From Mycobacterium lehmannii (GTDB taxonomy: Bacteria > Actinomycetota > Actinomycetes > Mycobacteriales > Mycobacteriaceae), in contig NZ_NKCN01000013.1 of the NCBI RefSeq assembly GCF_002245535.1, positions 62,001 to 126,000 of the forward strand: DNA of 64,000 bases, read 5' to 3'. Shown piece after piece: positions 36,210 to 44,520 of this stretch (position 1 is its first letter; every line of letters starts with the position of its first letter). The position numbers and the translations under genes were made by a program. Under the pieces are notes generated by a model, which worked only from the letters and a program-made list of their open reading frames with translations, did no database searches and was not told where the DNA came from.

Positions 36210-36805
36210 TGAAGGACTTCTTCATGCTTACCGCGTTCGGCGGCCTTGCCGCTGCGATCCTCGCGGGATGGCTGCCGCTAGATATCGGACGCATCGTCTA
36301 CTGGACTGGCGCCGTCGTCACGACCGTCTCCGTGTTCCTCATAGCCTATCCGCCGGACTGGCAGGAAGGCCTCCTGATGGCGCTCTTTGCTCTGGGCGTT
36401 ATCACCTTCGTGGCTTACTTTTGGACCCGGTTCATTTCGATCCGCGGCAAGACCTATTCGCTGTTCGCGGATCCAGACACCATTGATGACTACGGCCTTG
36501 GCTTGACCCCCGCAAAGACTTGGTGGTTAACGGTTTTCGCAGTGGTAATACTTGTCGGAGGCGGTGCTTCCTTCGTCGCCGACGGCGCTGCGTTCTGGGT
36601 CCCGGTTGGTATGGGCGCCATCATCTTATTCAGCGCCTTCTCCCTCGGATATCGCGATGCGTTGGCCCACCGACCCATCGCGGCCGGACAGAAAGCGCAG
36701 CTCACCCTGGTGACCGTGCTGACCCTGGGCGTCTTCGCGATCGTGTATCTGGGAGCCTACAAAGCCGGCGCGCGTCGGGCTGTCGAGAGGCGCACTACCG
36801 GTTAG
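36209..36805 (+). CDS. Six-helix membrane protein, candidate immunity protein
   Basis: 198 residues from the ATG overlapping the effector-like stop (TGATG). Six hydrophobic segments lie at about 6-24, 29-50, 59-80, 110-129, 136-155 and 166-188, with short polar loops and an Arg-rich end (ARRAVERRTTG). No homology is recognised. The overlap with a membrane-active-looking T7SS protein suggests it protects the producer or helps insertion; this is inference. An upstream in-frame start at 35999 lies inside the effector gene and is not used. The stop overlaps ipdF convergently. Confidence 0.65.
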   Translation: MKDFFMLTAFGGLAAAILAGWLPLDIGRIVYWTGAVVTTVSVFLIAYPPDWQEGLLMALFALGVITFVAYFWTRFISIRGKTYSLFADPDTIDDYGLGLTPAKTWWLTVFAVVILVGGGASFVADGAAFWVPVGMGAIILFSAFSLGYRDALAHRPIAAGQKAQLTLVTVLTLGVFAIVYLGAYKAGARRAVERRTTG

Positions 36806-37590
36806 GCCCGTTGACTCGACACGGAGATGACTTCTCCCGTCAGGTAACTGGAGTACTCACTGGCCAAGAACGCGATGGTGGCGGCGACCTCCCACGGCTC
36901 GGCCGCGCGGCCGAACGCCTCGCCCTCCGACAACCGATCCAACAGATCCGCGCTGCTGGTCTTCTCCAAGAACTTGTGCCTCGCGATGCTCGGCGACACC
37001 GCGTTGATTCGCACCCCGTACTCGACGGCCTCGATCGCACTGCACCGAGTCAGCGCCATCACCCCGGCCTTGGCTGCGGCGTAGTGCGACTGTGAATGCT
37101 GTGCGCGCCAACCCAACACGCTGGCGTTGTTGACGATCACGCCGCCATGGTCGGCGTCGCGGAAGTACCGCAACGCCGCCCGCGTCGCACGCATCACCGA
37201 CGTCAGCGTGACGTTGAGGACGCGGTCCCACTCTTCGTCCGTCATTTCGACGACGGGGGTCTGCCCGCCGAGGCCGGCATTGTTGACCATGACGTCCAGT
37301 CGGCCCATCCGCGCCGTCGTAGATGCGATCAACGCATCCACCTGCGCGGTGGAGGTCACGTCGCATACGACACTTTCGACCCGCCCCAACCCGAGTTCGA
37401 GCAACTGGTCGCGTGCCTCTCCGAGGCGCCGCTCGTGGTGGTCGGAGACAACCACGTCGGCACCCTCGAGCAGCGCCCGGCGTGCCACCGCGGATCCGAT
37501 ACCGGTGCCCGCGGCCGCCGTCACGGCGACCACCTTGCCGGTCAGCAGGCCGTGTCCCTCAATCTCTTTCGGGGCTTCTGACAGGTTCAC
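36802..37590 (-). CDS. ipdF: 5-hydroxy-indane-propionyl-CoA dehydrogenase IpdF
   Basis: 262 residues from the GTG at 37590 (VNLSEAPKE), which overlaps the fadE30 stop (GTGA). An SDR enzyme with TAAAGTGIGSAVARRALLEGADVV, NNAGLGGQTP and catalytic YAAAKAG. It ends in SSQRA. IpdF oxidises the 5-hydroxyl group of the indane propionate-CoA intermediates. It is the downstream gene of the fadE30-ipdF operon controlled by KstR2. Confidence 0.92.
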   Translation of the reverse strand: MNLSEAPKEIEGHGLLTGKVVAVTAAAGTGIGSAVARRALLEGADVVVSDHHERRLGEARDQLLELGLGRVESVVCDVTSTAQVDALIASTTARMGRLDVMVNNAGLGGQTPVVEMTDEEWDRVLNVTLTSVMRATRAALRYFRDADHGGVIVNNASVLGWRAQHSQSHYAAAKAGVMALTRCSAIEAVEYGVRINAVSPSIARHKFLEKTSSADLLDRLSEGEAFGRAAEPWEVAATIAFLASEYSSYLTGEVISVSSQRA

Positions 37591-38738
37591 GAAGGCCTGA
37601 CCTCTCGGGGTAGGCCGAGCACCCGCTCGGCGATGATGTTGCGCTGCACCTCGTTGGACCCGCCGTAGATCGTGTCCGCCCGCGAGAACAGGTACAGCCG
37701 CTGCCACTCACTGAAGTCGCCGTCGGTCAGCGTCAGACCCTCGCGGCCGAGCACGTCCATCGCGATCTCGCCGAGCTCGCGATGCCAGTTGGCCCACAAC
37801 AGCTTCGAAACGTTATCTTGACCCGGCTGCTCGACGTCCATGGTCGCCAGCGCATACGACCGCATCGCCCGCAGCCCAGCCCACGAACGCGCCAAACGCT
37901 CCCTGACCAACGGATCATCCGCTGCGCCGGTGCGTTTCGCCAACTCCGCCACACCCGAGAGCTCGCGGGCGTACTCGATCTGCTGGCCCAGCGTCGACAC
38001 CCCGCGCTCGAACGTCAGCGTGCCCATCGCGACCCGCCAGCCGTCACCCGGTTCGCCGACGACCAGCGACGCATCCGTGCGGGCGTCGTCGAAGAAAACC
38101 TCGTTGAACTCCGAGTCGCCGGTCAGCTGCACGATGGGGCGAATCTCCACGCCCGGTTGATCCAGCGGCACCAGCAGATACGACAGACCGGTGTGCCGCT
38201 TGGAGCCCTTCTCTGTGCGGGCGACGACGAAGCACCACTGCGCCCAGTGCGCGAGCGAGGTCCACACCTTCTGCCCGTTGACCACCCACTGGTCGCCGTC
38301 GAGTTCGGCGGTCGTGGACACGTTGGCGAGGTCGCTGCCGGCACCCGGTTCGGAGTAGCCCTGGCACCACAACTCGGTCACGTCGAGGATCTTCGGCAGG
38401 AAGCGCTTCTGCTGCTCGGGGGTGCCGTACGCGATCAACGTCGGTCCCAGCAACTCCTCGCCGAAGTGGTTGACCTTCGCAGGAGCGTTCGCGATCGCGT
38501 ACTCCTCGTAGAACGCCACCCGGTGCGCCACCGACAGACCGCGACCGCCGTGCTCTTCGGGCCAGCCCAGGCACGTCAGTCCGGCCGCCGCCAGATGCTG
38601 GTTCCACGCTCGGCGTTCCTCGAATGCTTCGTGTTCTCGGCCCGGCCCGCCAAGGCCCTTGAGTGCGGCGTACTCCCCGACGAGGTTGTCGGCGAGCCAG
38701 TCGCGGACCTCGGCCCGGAACTCCTCGACCTCAATCAC
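37587..38738 (-). CDS. fadE30: Acyl-CoA dehydrogenase FadE30
   Basis: 383 residues of standard length. It has GLTCLGWPEEHGGRGLS, CQGYSEPGAGSDLANVST, the VNGQKVWTSLAHWA FAD region, and the C-terminal DTIYGGSNEVQRNIIAERVLGLPRE. FadE30 dehydrogenates a HIP-CoA-derived propionyl side chain. It is divergent from fadD3 with one KstR2 box between them and coupled to ipdF. Confidence 0.92.
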   Translation of the reverse strand: MIEVEEFRAEVRDWLADNLVGEYAALKGLGGPGREHEAFEERRAWNQHLAAAGLTCLGWPEEHGGRGLSVAHRVAFYEEYAIANAPAKVNHFGEELLGPTLIAYGTPEQQKRFLPKILDVTELWCQGYSEPGAGSDLANVSTTAELDGDQWVVNGQKVWTSLAHWAQWCFVVARTEKGSKRHTGLSYLLVPLDQPGVEIRPIVQLTGDSEFNEVFFDDARTDASLVVGEPGDGWRVAMGTLTFERGVSTLGQQIEYARELSGVAELAKRTGAADDPLVRERLARSWAGLRAMRSYALATMDVEQPGQDNVSKLLWANWHRELGEIAMDVLGREGLTLTDGDFSEWQRLYLFSRADTIYGGSNEVQRNIIAERVLGLPREVRPS

Positions 38739-38754
38739 CCTTGTAGGCTAACCT

Positions 38755-38768
38755 ACCAAGCACTTGCT
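38755..38768. promoter_or_regulatory. KstR2 operator (fadE30/fadD3)
   Basis: ACCAAGCACTTGCT matches ANCAAGNNCTTGNT. It lies midway in the 47-base gap, 16 bases before the fadE30 start and 17 before the fadD3 start, so a single site controls both operons. Confidence 0.9.
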
Positions 38769-38785
38769 TTGTTAGAGGAGCAGCG

Positions 38786-40330
38786 ATGAGTTCGGATCCA
38801 AGGACCATTCCCCAGGTCTTGGACCACATTGCCGACCGATTCGCCGACCACCCGGCCCTGATGACTGAGGACCGGACGTTCACGTTCGCCCAGCTGCGCG
38901 ACGAGGTCCGCCGGGCGGCCGCAGCCATGATCGACCTTGGGATAAACGCCGGTGACCGCGTCGCGATCTGGTCCCCCAACACCTGGCACTGGGTGGTCGC
39001 CTGCCTGGCCACCCACTACGCGGGCGGCGTCGTCGTACCTCTCAACACCCGATACACCGCCAGCGAGGCCACCGACATCCTCTCGCGCACCGGCGCCCCG
39101 CTGCTGTTCGCATCGGGCGAGTTCCTCGGCGCCGACAAAGCCGCCTCCATCGACCGCGACGCCCTGCCGCAGCTACACCACGTGGTCCGGGTGCCGATCG
39201 AGAAGAACGATGGCACCTGGGCCGAGTTCATCGCCCGCGGCACCGACCTCGGCGCGGTGGATGCGCGTGCCGACGCGGTGGAACCCGACGACGTCTCCGA
39301 CATCCTGTTCACCTCCGGCACCACCGGCCGCAGCAAGGGCGTGCTGTGCGCGCACCGCCAGTCGCTCGACGCCCCGGCGGCGTGGGCCGAGTGTGGCCGA
39401 CTGACGAGCGACGACCGTTACCTGTGCATCAACCCGTTTTTCCACAACTTCGGCTACAAAGCGGGCATCCTGGCCTGCCTGCAGACCGGCGCCACGCTGA
39501 TCCCGCAGCTGACCTTCGATCCCGAGAAGACGATGTCCGCCGTGCAGGAGCACCGCATCACCGTGTTGCCGGGGCCGCCGACGATCTACCAGACGGTGCT
39601 CGACCATCCCAAGCGCGCCGACTTCGACCTGACCTCACTGCGGTTCGCCGTCACCGGCGCGGCGACCATCCCGGTGGTGTTGATCGAGCGGATGCAAAGC
39701 GAACTGGACATCGACATCGTGCTGACCGCCTACGGCCTGACCGAGGCGAGCGGGTTCGGGACGATGTGCCGTCCCGACGACGACGCCGTCACCGTGGCCA
39801 CCACATCGGGCCGCCCGATCGCGGATTTCGAACTGCGCATCGACAACCCGGGCGAGGACGACGCGGGCGAGGTGCTGCTGCGTGGGCCGAATGTGATGCT
39901 GGGCTACCTCGACGACCCCGAAGCCACCGCAGCGGCCATCGATTCCGACGGCTGGCTGCATACCGGCGACGTGGGCACCGTCGACGACAACGGCAACCTG
40001 CGCATCACCGACCGCCTCAAGGACATGTACATCTGCGGCGGTTTCAACGTCTATCCCGCCGAGATCGAGCAGGTGCTCGCGCGACTGGATGGCATCGCGG
40101 AATCCGCGGTGATCGGTGTGCCCGACGAACGGCTCGGTGAGGTGGGCAAGGCCTACATCGTGGTCAAGCCCGGCGCCGAACTCGACGAGGACACCGTAAT
40201 CGCTTACACCCGGGAGCATCTGGCGAACTTCAAGACCCCCCGCTCGGTCGAGTTTCTCGATGCGCTGCCGCGAAACCCCGGGGGCAAGGTAGTCAAACCG
40301 CAGCTGCGTGAGAGGGCTGGATCTTCCTGA
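38786..40330 (+). CDS. fadD3: HIP-CoA synthetase FadD3
   Basis: A 514-residue AMP-forming acyl-CoA ligase that activates the C/D-ring remnant (HIP) with CoA; its product releases KstR2. The P-loop FTSGTTGRSKG is near residues 173-183, YGLTEASGFG in the centre, HTGDVGTVDDNGNL, and GGFNVYPAEIE with the C-terminal lysine in NPGGKVVK. GAGGAG precedes the ATG. It overlaps fadE31 by one base, heading the fadD3-fadE31-fadE32-fadE33 operon. Confidence 0.93.
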   Translation: MSSDPRTIPQVLDHIADRFADHPALMTEDRTFTFAQLRDEVRRAAAAMIDLGINAGDRVAIWSPNTWHWVVACLATHYAGGVVVPLNTRYTASEATDILSRTGAPLLFASGEFLGADKAASIDRDALPQLHHVVRVPIEKNDGTWAEFIARGTDLGAVDARADAVEPDDVSDILFTSGTTGRSKGVLCAHRQSLDAPAAWAECGRLTSDDRYLCINPFFHNFGYKAGILACLQTGATLIPQLTFDPEKTMSAVQEHRITVLPGPPTIYQTVLDHPKRADFDLTSLRFAVTGAATIPVVLIERMQSELDIDIVLTAYGLTEASGFGTMCRPDDDAVTVATTSGRPIADFELRIDNPGEDDAGEVLLRGPNVMLGYLDDPEATAAAIDSDGWLHTGDVGTVDDNGNLRITDRLKDMYICGGFNVYPAEIEQVLARLDGIAESAVIGVPDERLGEVGKAYIVVKPGAELDEDTVIAYTREHLANFKTPRSVEFLDALPRNPGGKVVKPQLRERAGSS

Positions 40331-41466
40331 TGGACCTGAATATCGACGACGCGACGCGAGAGTTGCAGGCCGAGGTGCGCGAGTTCCTGGCCGAGAACAA
40401 GGACCGCTTCCCGACGAAGTCGTACGACACCGCCGAAGGTTTCGAACAGCACCGACGCTGGGACAAGGTGCTCTACGACGCCGGGCTGTCCGTGATCACC
40501 TGGCCGGAGAAATACGGGGGCCGCGACGCCAGCCTGTTGCAGTGGGTGGTGTACGAAGAAGAGTACTTCCGTGCCGGGGCTCCCGGCCGCGCCAGCGCCA
40601 ACGGCACGTCGATGCTGGCGCCGACTCTGTTCGCCCACGGCACCACCGAACAGCTCGACCGCATCCTGCCGAAAATGGCGAGCGGTGAGGAGATCTGGGC
40701 GCAGGCCTGGTCGGAACCCGAGTCGGGCAGCGACCTGGCGTCGCTGCGGTCGACGGCCACCAGGACCGACGGTGGCTGGCTGCTCAACGGGCAGAAGATC
40801 TGGAGTTCGCGCGCGCCGTTCGGGGAACGCGCCTTCGGGCTGTTCCGCTCCGACCCCGAAGCCGAACGTCACCGCGGCCTCACGTACTTCATGTTCGACC
40901 TGAAGGCCGACGGCGTCACGGTCCGCCCCATCGCGCAACTCGGCGGTGACACCGGTTTCGGCGAGATCTTCCTCGACGACGTGTTCGTGCCCGACAACGA
41001 CGTCATCGGCGATGTCCACCAGGGCTGGCGCGCAGCGATGAGCACGTCGAGCAATGAGCGCGGCATGTCGCTGCGCAGCCCCGGGCGCTTCATTGCCCCC
41101 GCCGAACGGCTTGTCGCGCAATGGAAAGAGAACCCCGACATCGAACTGAAGGAAGCTTACGCCGACTGCGTGGCCGACGCCTGGATCAAGGCCCAGGCCT
41201 ACCGCCTGCACACGTTCGGCACCGTGACGCGCGTCGCCGCAGGCGGCGAATTGGGCGCCGAGTCGAGTGTGACCAAAGTGTTCTGGTCCGACCTCGACGT
41301 AGCCATCCACCAGACCGCCCTGGACATGCGCGGTCCCGACGCCGAGCTCGCCGACAACTGGACCGAAGGGTTGCTGTTCTCGCTCGGCGGACCGATCTAT
41401 GCGGGAACCAATGAGATTCAGCGCAACATCATCGCCGAGCGCCTGCTGGGCCTGCCGCGAAAGTAA
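40330..41466 (+). CDS. fadE31: Acyl-CoA dehydrogenase FadE31
   Basis: 378 residues of the full-size family: DAGLSVITWPEKYGGRDAS, AWSEPESGSDLASLRST, NGQKIWSSRAPFGERAFG and PIYAGTNEIQRNIIAERLLGLPRK. It is placed between fadD3 (1-base overlap) and fadE32 (4-base gap). It most likely forms a heteromer with a short FadE partner from the same operon, as known for steroid ChsE enzymes. The exact C/D-ring substrate is not visible. Confidence 0.9.
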   Translation: MDLNIDDATRELQAEVREFLAENKDRFPTKSYDTAEGFEQHRRWDKVLYDAGLSVITWPEKYGGRDASLLQWVVYEEEYFRAGAPGRASANGTSMLAPTLFAHGTTEQLDRILPKMASGEEIWAQAWSEPESGSDLASLRSTATRTDGGWLLNGQKIWSSRAPFGERAFGLFRSDPEAERHRGLTYFMFDLKADGVTVRPIAQLGGDTGFGEIFLDDVFVPDNDVIGDVHQGWRAAMSTSSNERGMSLRSPGRFIAPAERLVAQWKENPDIELKEAYADCVADAWIKAQAYRLHTFGTVTRVAAGGELGAESSVTKVFWSDLDVAIHQTALDMRGPDAELADNWTEGLLFSLGGPIYAGTNEIQRNIIAERLLGLPRK

Positions 41467-41470
41467 CCAC

Positions 41471-42424
41471 ATGAACTTCGAATTGGACGAACAGCAGCGC
41501 GATTTCGCCGCCAGCATCGACGCCGCACTCGGCGCAGCCGATCTGCCCGGCGCGGTTCGCGCGTGGGCCGCCGGGGACACGTCACCGGGGCGCAAGGTGT
41601 GGGCTCAGCTGACCGACCTCGGCGTCACGGCGCTCCTCGTGCCGGAGAAGTACGACGGCATCGAGGCTCATCCGGTCGACCTGGTGGTCGCCGCCGAGCG
41701 ACTCGGCCGGTGGTGCGTTCCCGGCCCGGTGGTCGAATCCATCGCGGTCGCGCCGATCCTGCTCGCCGATGACGAGCGTTGCGCCGGCTTGGCTTCCGGC
41801 GAGCTGATCGCGACCGTCGCCCTGCCGCCACAGGTGCCAAGGGCTGTCAACGCCGACACCGCGGGGATCATCCTCGTGGCCGTCGACGGTGAAGTACGTG
41901 ACGGCGCCGCAGGAGCCGAGCACGAATCGGTCGACCCGAGCCGAAAGCTGTTCGACGTCAACGCGTCAGGCGACGGCAGACCAGCCGACGTGGCCCGCGC
42001 CTATGAGTTCGGCGTGCTCGCCACCGCGGCCCAGCTGGTGGGTGCGAGCCAGGCGATGCTGGACATGTCGGTCGAATACGCCAAGCAGCGCAGCCAGTTC
42101 GGCAAGGTCATCGGCACCTACCAGGCGATCAAGCACAAACTCGCCGACGTGCACATCGCCGTCGAGTTGGCCCGACCGCTGGTGTACGGCGCGGCCCTGT
42201 CGCTTGCCGACGGATCCGCCGACACGGCGCGCGATGTCAGCGCCGCCAAGGCCGCGACCAGCGACGCCGCACTGCTGGCGGCCCGCTCGGCGCTGCAGAC
42301 ACACGGCGCGATCGGATTCACCCAGGAGCACGACCTGTCGTTGTGGCTGCTGCGTGCGCAGGCGCTGCGCTCAGCGTGGGGGGATCCCGCGGTCCACCGT
42401 CGGCGCGTACTGGAGGCCCTCTGA
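41471..42424 (+). CDS. fadE32: Short acyl-CoA dehydrogenase FadE32
   Basis: 317 residues from the ATG at 41471 (MNFELDEQQRDFAASIDAAL); an in-frame start at 41399 lies in fadE31. It is a truncated family member with a reduced central domain but an intact C-terminal helical bundle (YAKQRSQFGKVIGTYQAIKHKLADVH, QTHGAIGFTQEHDLSLWLLRA). It resembles the small subunit of two-gene steroid acyl-CoA dehydrogenases. It overlaps fadE33 by one base. Confidence 0.9.
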   Translation: MNFELDEQQRDFAASIDAALGAADLPGAVRAWAAGDTSPGRKVWAQLTDLGVTALLVPEKYDGIEAHPVDLVVAAERLGRWCVPGPVVESIAVAPILLADDERCAGLASGELIATVALPPQVPRAVNADTAGIILVAVDGEVRDGAAGAEHESVDPSRKLFDVNASGDGRPADVARAYEFGVLATAAQLVGASQAMLDMSVEYAKQRSQFGKVIGTYQAIKHKLADVHIAVELARPLVYGAALSLADGSADTARDVSAAKAATSDAALLAARSALQTHGAIGFTQEHDLSLWLLRAQALRSAWGDPAVHRRRVLEAL

Positions 42425-43365
42425 TGAGTGAAGAACGCCAACTGCTGCGGGAGACCGTCGCCGCGCTGGTGGACAAGCACGCCTCACCTGCCGCGGTGCG
42501 CGAGGCGATGGAATCCGAACGCGGATACGACGAATCGCTGTGGACGCTGCTGTGCGAGCAGGTCGGTGCGGCGGCGCTTGTGGTGCCCGAGGAGCTGGGT
42601 GGCGCCGGAGGTGAGCTCGCCGATGCGGCGGTCGTGCTCGAGGAACTCGGCAAGGCACTGGTGCCGACTCCGCTGTTGGGAACCATTCTCGCGGAGTTGG
42701 CACTACTGGCCGGCGACGAGCCGGACACCGAAGCGCTCGAGGGGATGGCCGAGGGCACCAGCGTCGGCACGGTGGTCTTCGACCCCGACTATGTGATCAA
42801 CGGCGACATCGCCGACGTGGTGATCGGGGCAGACGGCGACCGCATGGCCCGGTGGACCGAGTTAACCGCGAACCGCCTGGACGCGATGGACCTGACCCGC
42901 CGGCTTGCGCGCGTCGAAGTCCAACAGAGCACCGACATCGGCTCGGATCCGGGACTGGCCGACACCGCCGCGTTGCTGCTGGCCGCCGAGCAGATCGGCG
43001 CGGCGTCGCGGTGCCTCGACCTGACGGTGCAATACACGAAGGACCGGGTGCAGTTCGGCAGGCCCATCGGCAGTTTCCAGGCGCTCAAGCACCGCATGGC
43101 CGACATGTACGTCGCGGTTCAGGCCGCGCGTGCGGTCGTCGACGAGGCGATCGCCGCGCCGTCACCGACCTCGGCTGCGCTGGCGCGGTTCTCGGCGAGC
43201 GAGGCGTTCACCAACGTCGCCGCCGAAGCCGTCCAGATGCACGGCGGCATCGCGATCACCTGGGAGCACGACATCCAGCTCTACTTCAAGCGCGCGCACG
43301 GCAGTGCCCAGCTGCTCGGACCTCCGCGCGATCACTTGCGCCGCCTCGAATCCGAAGTGTTCTAA
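42424..43365 (+). CDS. fadE33: Short acyl-CoA dehydrogenase FadE33
   Basis: 313 residues from the ATG at 42424, overlapping the fadE32 stop (TGATG). It is again a reduced acyl-CoA dehydrogenase: WTLLCEQVGAAALVVPEELGG at the N-terminus, YTKDRVQFGRPIGSFQALKHRMADMYV and QMHGGIAITWEHDIQLYFKRA at the C-terminus. Last gene of the fadD3 operon. A SpoIIAA-like gene follows on the other strand after three bases, with no separate terminator visible. Confidence 0.9.
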   Translation: MSEERQLLRETVAALVDKHASPAAVREAMESERGYDESLWTLLCEQVGAAALVVPEELGGAGGELADAAVVLEELGKALVPTPLLGTILAELALLAGDEPDTEALEGMAEGTSVGTVVFDPDYVINGDIADVVIGADGDRMARWTELTANRLDAMDLTRRLARVEVQQSTDIGSDPGLADTAALLLAAEQIGAASRCLDLTVQYTKDRVQFGRPIGSFQALKHRMADMYVAVQAARAVVDEAIAAPSPTSAALARFSASEAFTNVAAEAVQMHGGIAITWEHDIQLYFKRAHGSAQLLGPPRDHLRRLESEVF

Positions 43366-43368
43366 AGC

Positions 43369-43734
43369 TCAGGCGCACAGCCACTTCCACGCCTCTGGGC
43401 GTTGATCGAGCGAGAACGTCGCCAGCTGGCCCTTCATCAGCAGTGCGGCCGCCACGTTGACGCACCACTCCTCCCATCTCGGTGCCCCCACCATCGCCAC
43501 CTTCTCGAGGTCTCGGCGGTGCTTCAAATCGAAAAGCGTGTTCTCCCACGCGGCGCCGAGAGTCCAACCCTCGAAGCTGTCGTCCATCACGAACATCACC
43601 CTCAGCGTGCCGAATCGATCGAGCAGCGACCGAACCTGCGGCGCGAGGATGTCGCGGTAATCCTCCCGCGTCAACTTTCCCCGCGCATGGATGACGAGAA
43701 CATTGGCGGCGCGGTCGGCCTCGAGTTCGATCAT
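43369..43734 (-). CDS. SpoIIAA-like/STAS-type small protein
   Basis: 121 residues with a SpoIIAA/SEC14-like alpha-beta fold: NVLVIHARGKLTREDYRDIL, then LRVMFVMDDSFEGWTLGAAWENTLFDLKHRRDLEKVAMVGAPRW, typical of the family that includes DUF3478 proteins. It overlaps the CC-motif gene by four bases, so the two form an operon that diverges from merR. The role is unknown; in other genomes such proteins accompany stress-response operons. Confidence 0.7.
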   Translation of the reverse strand: MIELEADRAANVLVIHARGKLTREDYRDILAPQVRSLLDRFGTLRVMFVMDDSFEGWTLGAAWENTLFDLKHRRDLEKVAMVGAPRWEEWCVNVAAALLMKGQLATFSLDQRPEAWKWLCA

Positions 43735-44033
43735 GACGCGGTGTAGGGCGCGAACAGCTCGTCAGCGGTATGGCGCAAGTCGTCGGGGAGCTCGATCCGC
43801 ACCACGACCGCATCACCGTTCTCCTCCACGGTGAAGCCGAGAAATGGGCAGCAATTCCGCTCGCCGCGCACGAATGCCCGCACCAGGTCAACGGCGCTCG
43901 CGTCATATCTGAGCTCGATCGCTCGGCGTTCTCGGCGGAAGTCACGGAGGGCAGTGGAGTTCAGCTCATGGATCCACGCGAGGCGCTTCCGATGGTCGGC
44001 CGCAGGCAGGTTACATGCTGGGGGTGGTTCCAT
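43731..44033 (-). CDS. Small CC-motif protein divergent from merR
   Basis: 100 residues with three cysteines, C7 (ACNLP) and the pair C61-C62 in GERNCCPFLGFTVEE. This layout is common in small proteins beside MerR/ArsR metal regulators, and the paired cysteines could bind a soft metal ion. The fold looks like a short alpha-beta domain ending in DLRHTADELFAPY. Its start lies 27 bases from the merR operator on the far side, so the MerR protein should control it. Metal handling is inferred from context. Confidence 0.65.
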   Translation of the reverse strand: MEPPPACNLPAADHRKRLAWIHELNSTALRDFRRERRAIELRYDASAVDLVRAFVRGERNCCPFLGFTVEENGDAVVVRIELPDDLRHTADELFAPYTAS

Positions 44034-44059
44034 ATCCTCGAGGATGACCCTTCACGTAG

Positions 44060-44072
44060 CTTGAGGTTCAAG
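44060..44072. promoter_or_regulatory. MerR-type operator
   Basis: CTTGAGGTTCAAG is a palindrome (CTTGA, 3-base centre, TCAAG) in the 55-base gap between the CC-motif gene and merR. It resembles the dyads bound between long-spaced -35 and -10 elements by MerR-family activators. Confidence 0.7.
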
Positions 44073-44088
44073 AGAGCGGGATGTTTCG

Positions 44089-44520
44089 ATGGCTCGGACG
44101 GAACTGAAGATCGGGCAACTGGCACGGGCAGCTGGGACAACGCCGTCCACCATCCGCTACTACGAGGAAATCGGCCTGTTGCCACCGCCGGGCCGTGTGG
44201 GCGGTCAACGACGCTACCGCCGCGACGACATCGGGCGATTGACGTTCATCAGGCACTGCCGGGAGTTCGGTTTTGCGGTCGCCCAGGTGCGAACCCTGGC
44301 GTGCCTGCTGCAGGACACCGACCGGTCCTGCATTGAGGCGCGCGAGGTGGCCGAGACGCATCTTGCTTCCATCCGCGATAAGCTCGCGGAGCTACATGCG
44401 CTCGAGCGCGACATCGCGAGGCTTCTCGATGTGGCCAGTGTCGACTGCGACGGCGGCCCGGGCGCGGACTGTGCCGTGCTGCGCGGCCTCGCCGAGCCGG
44501 CGTGCGAGGATCACGGATGA
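44089..44520 (+). CDS. MerR-family regulator with metal-site cysteines
   Basis: 143 residues. The winged helix is at 5-50 (KIGQLARAAGTTPSTIRYYEEIGLL, GGQRRYRRDDIGRL), and the dimerisation helix at 80-112. Cysteines at 81 (CIEA), 120 and 128 match the three ligand positions of metal sensors: a Cys at the head of the long helix, as in Hg/Zn/Cd-type MerR, and a C-x7-C in the loop. A further Cys is near the end (C139). It probably senses a divalent soft metal, possibly oxidants. Its stop overlaps the aminotransferase start (ATGA). Confidence 0.82.
   Translation: MARTELKIGQLARAAGTTPSTIRYYEEIGLLPPPGRVGGQRRYRRDDIGRLTFIRHCREFGFAVAQVRTLACLLQDTDRSCIEAREVAETHLASIRDKLAELHALERDIARLLDVASVDCDGGPGADCAVLRGLAEPACEDHG

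Noticed and set aside
34359..36805. Mobile genetic element around the T7SS-type module
   Set aside because: No transposase, integrase, direct repeats or tRNA target were seen at its edges; replacement by recombination is more likely.
40204..41595. A 463-residue minus-strand frame
   Set aside because: It is antisense to fadD3's end and fadE31; no family features in the reverse translation.
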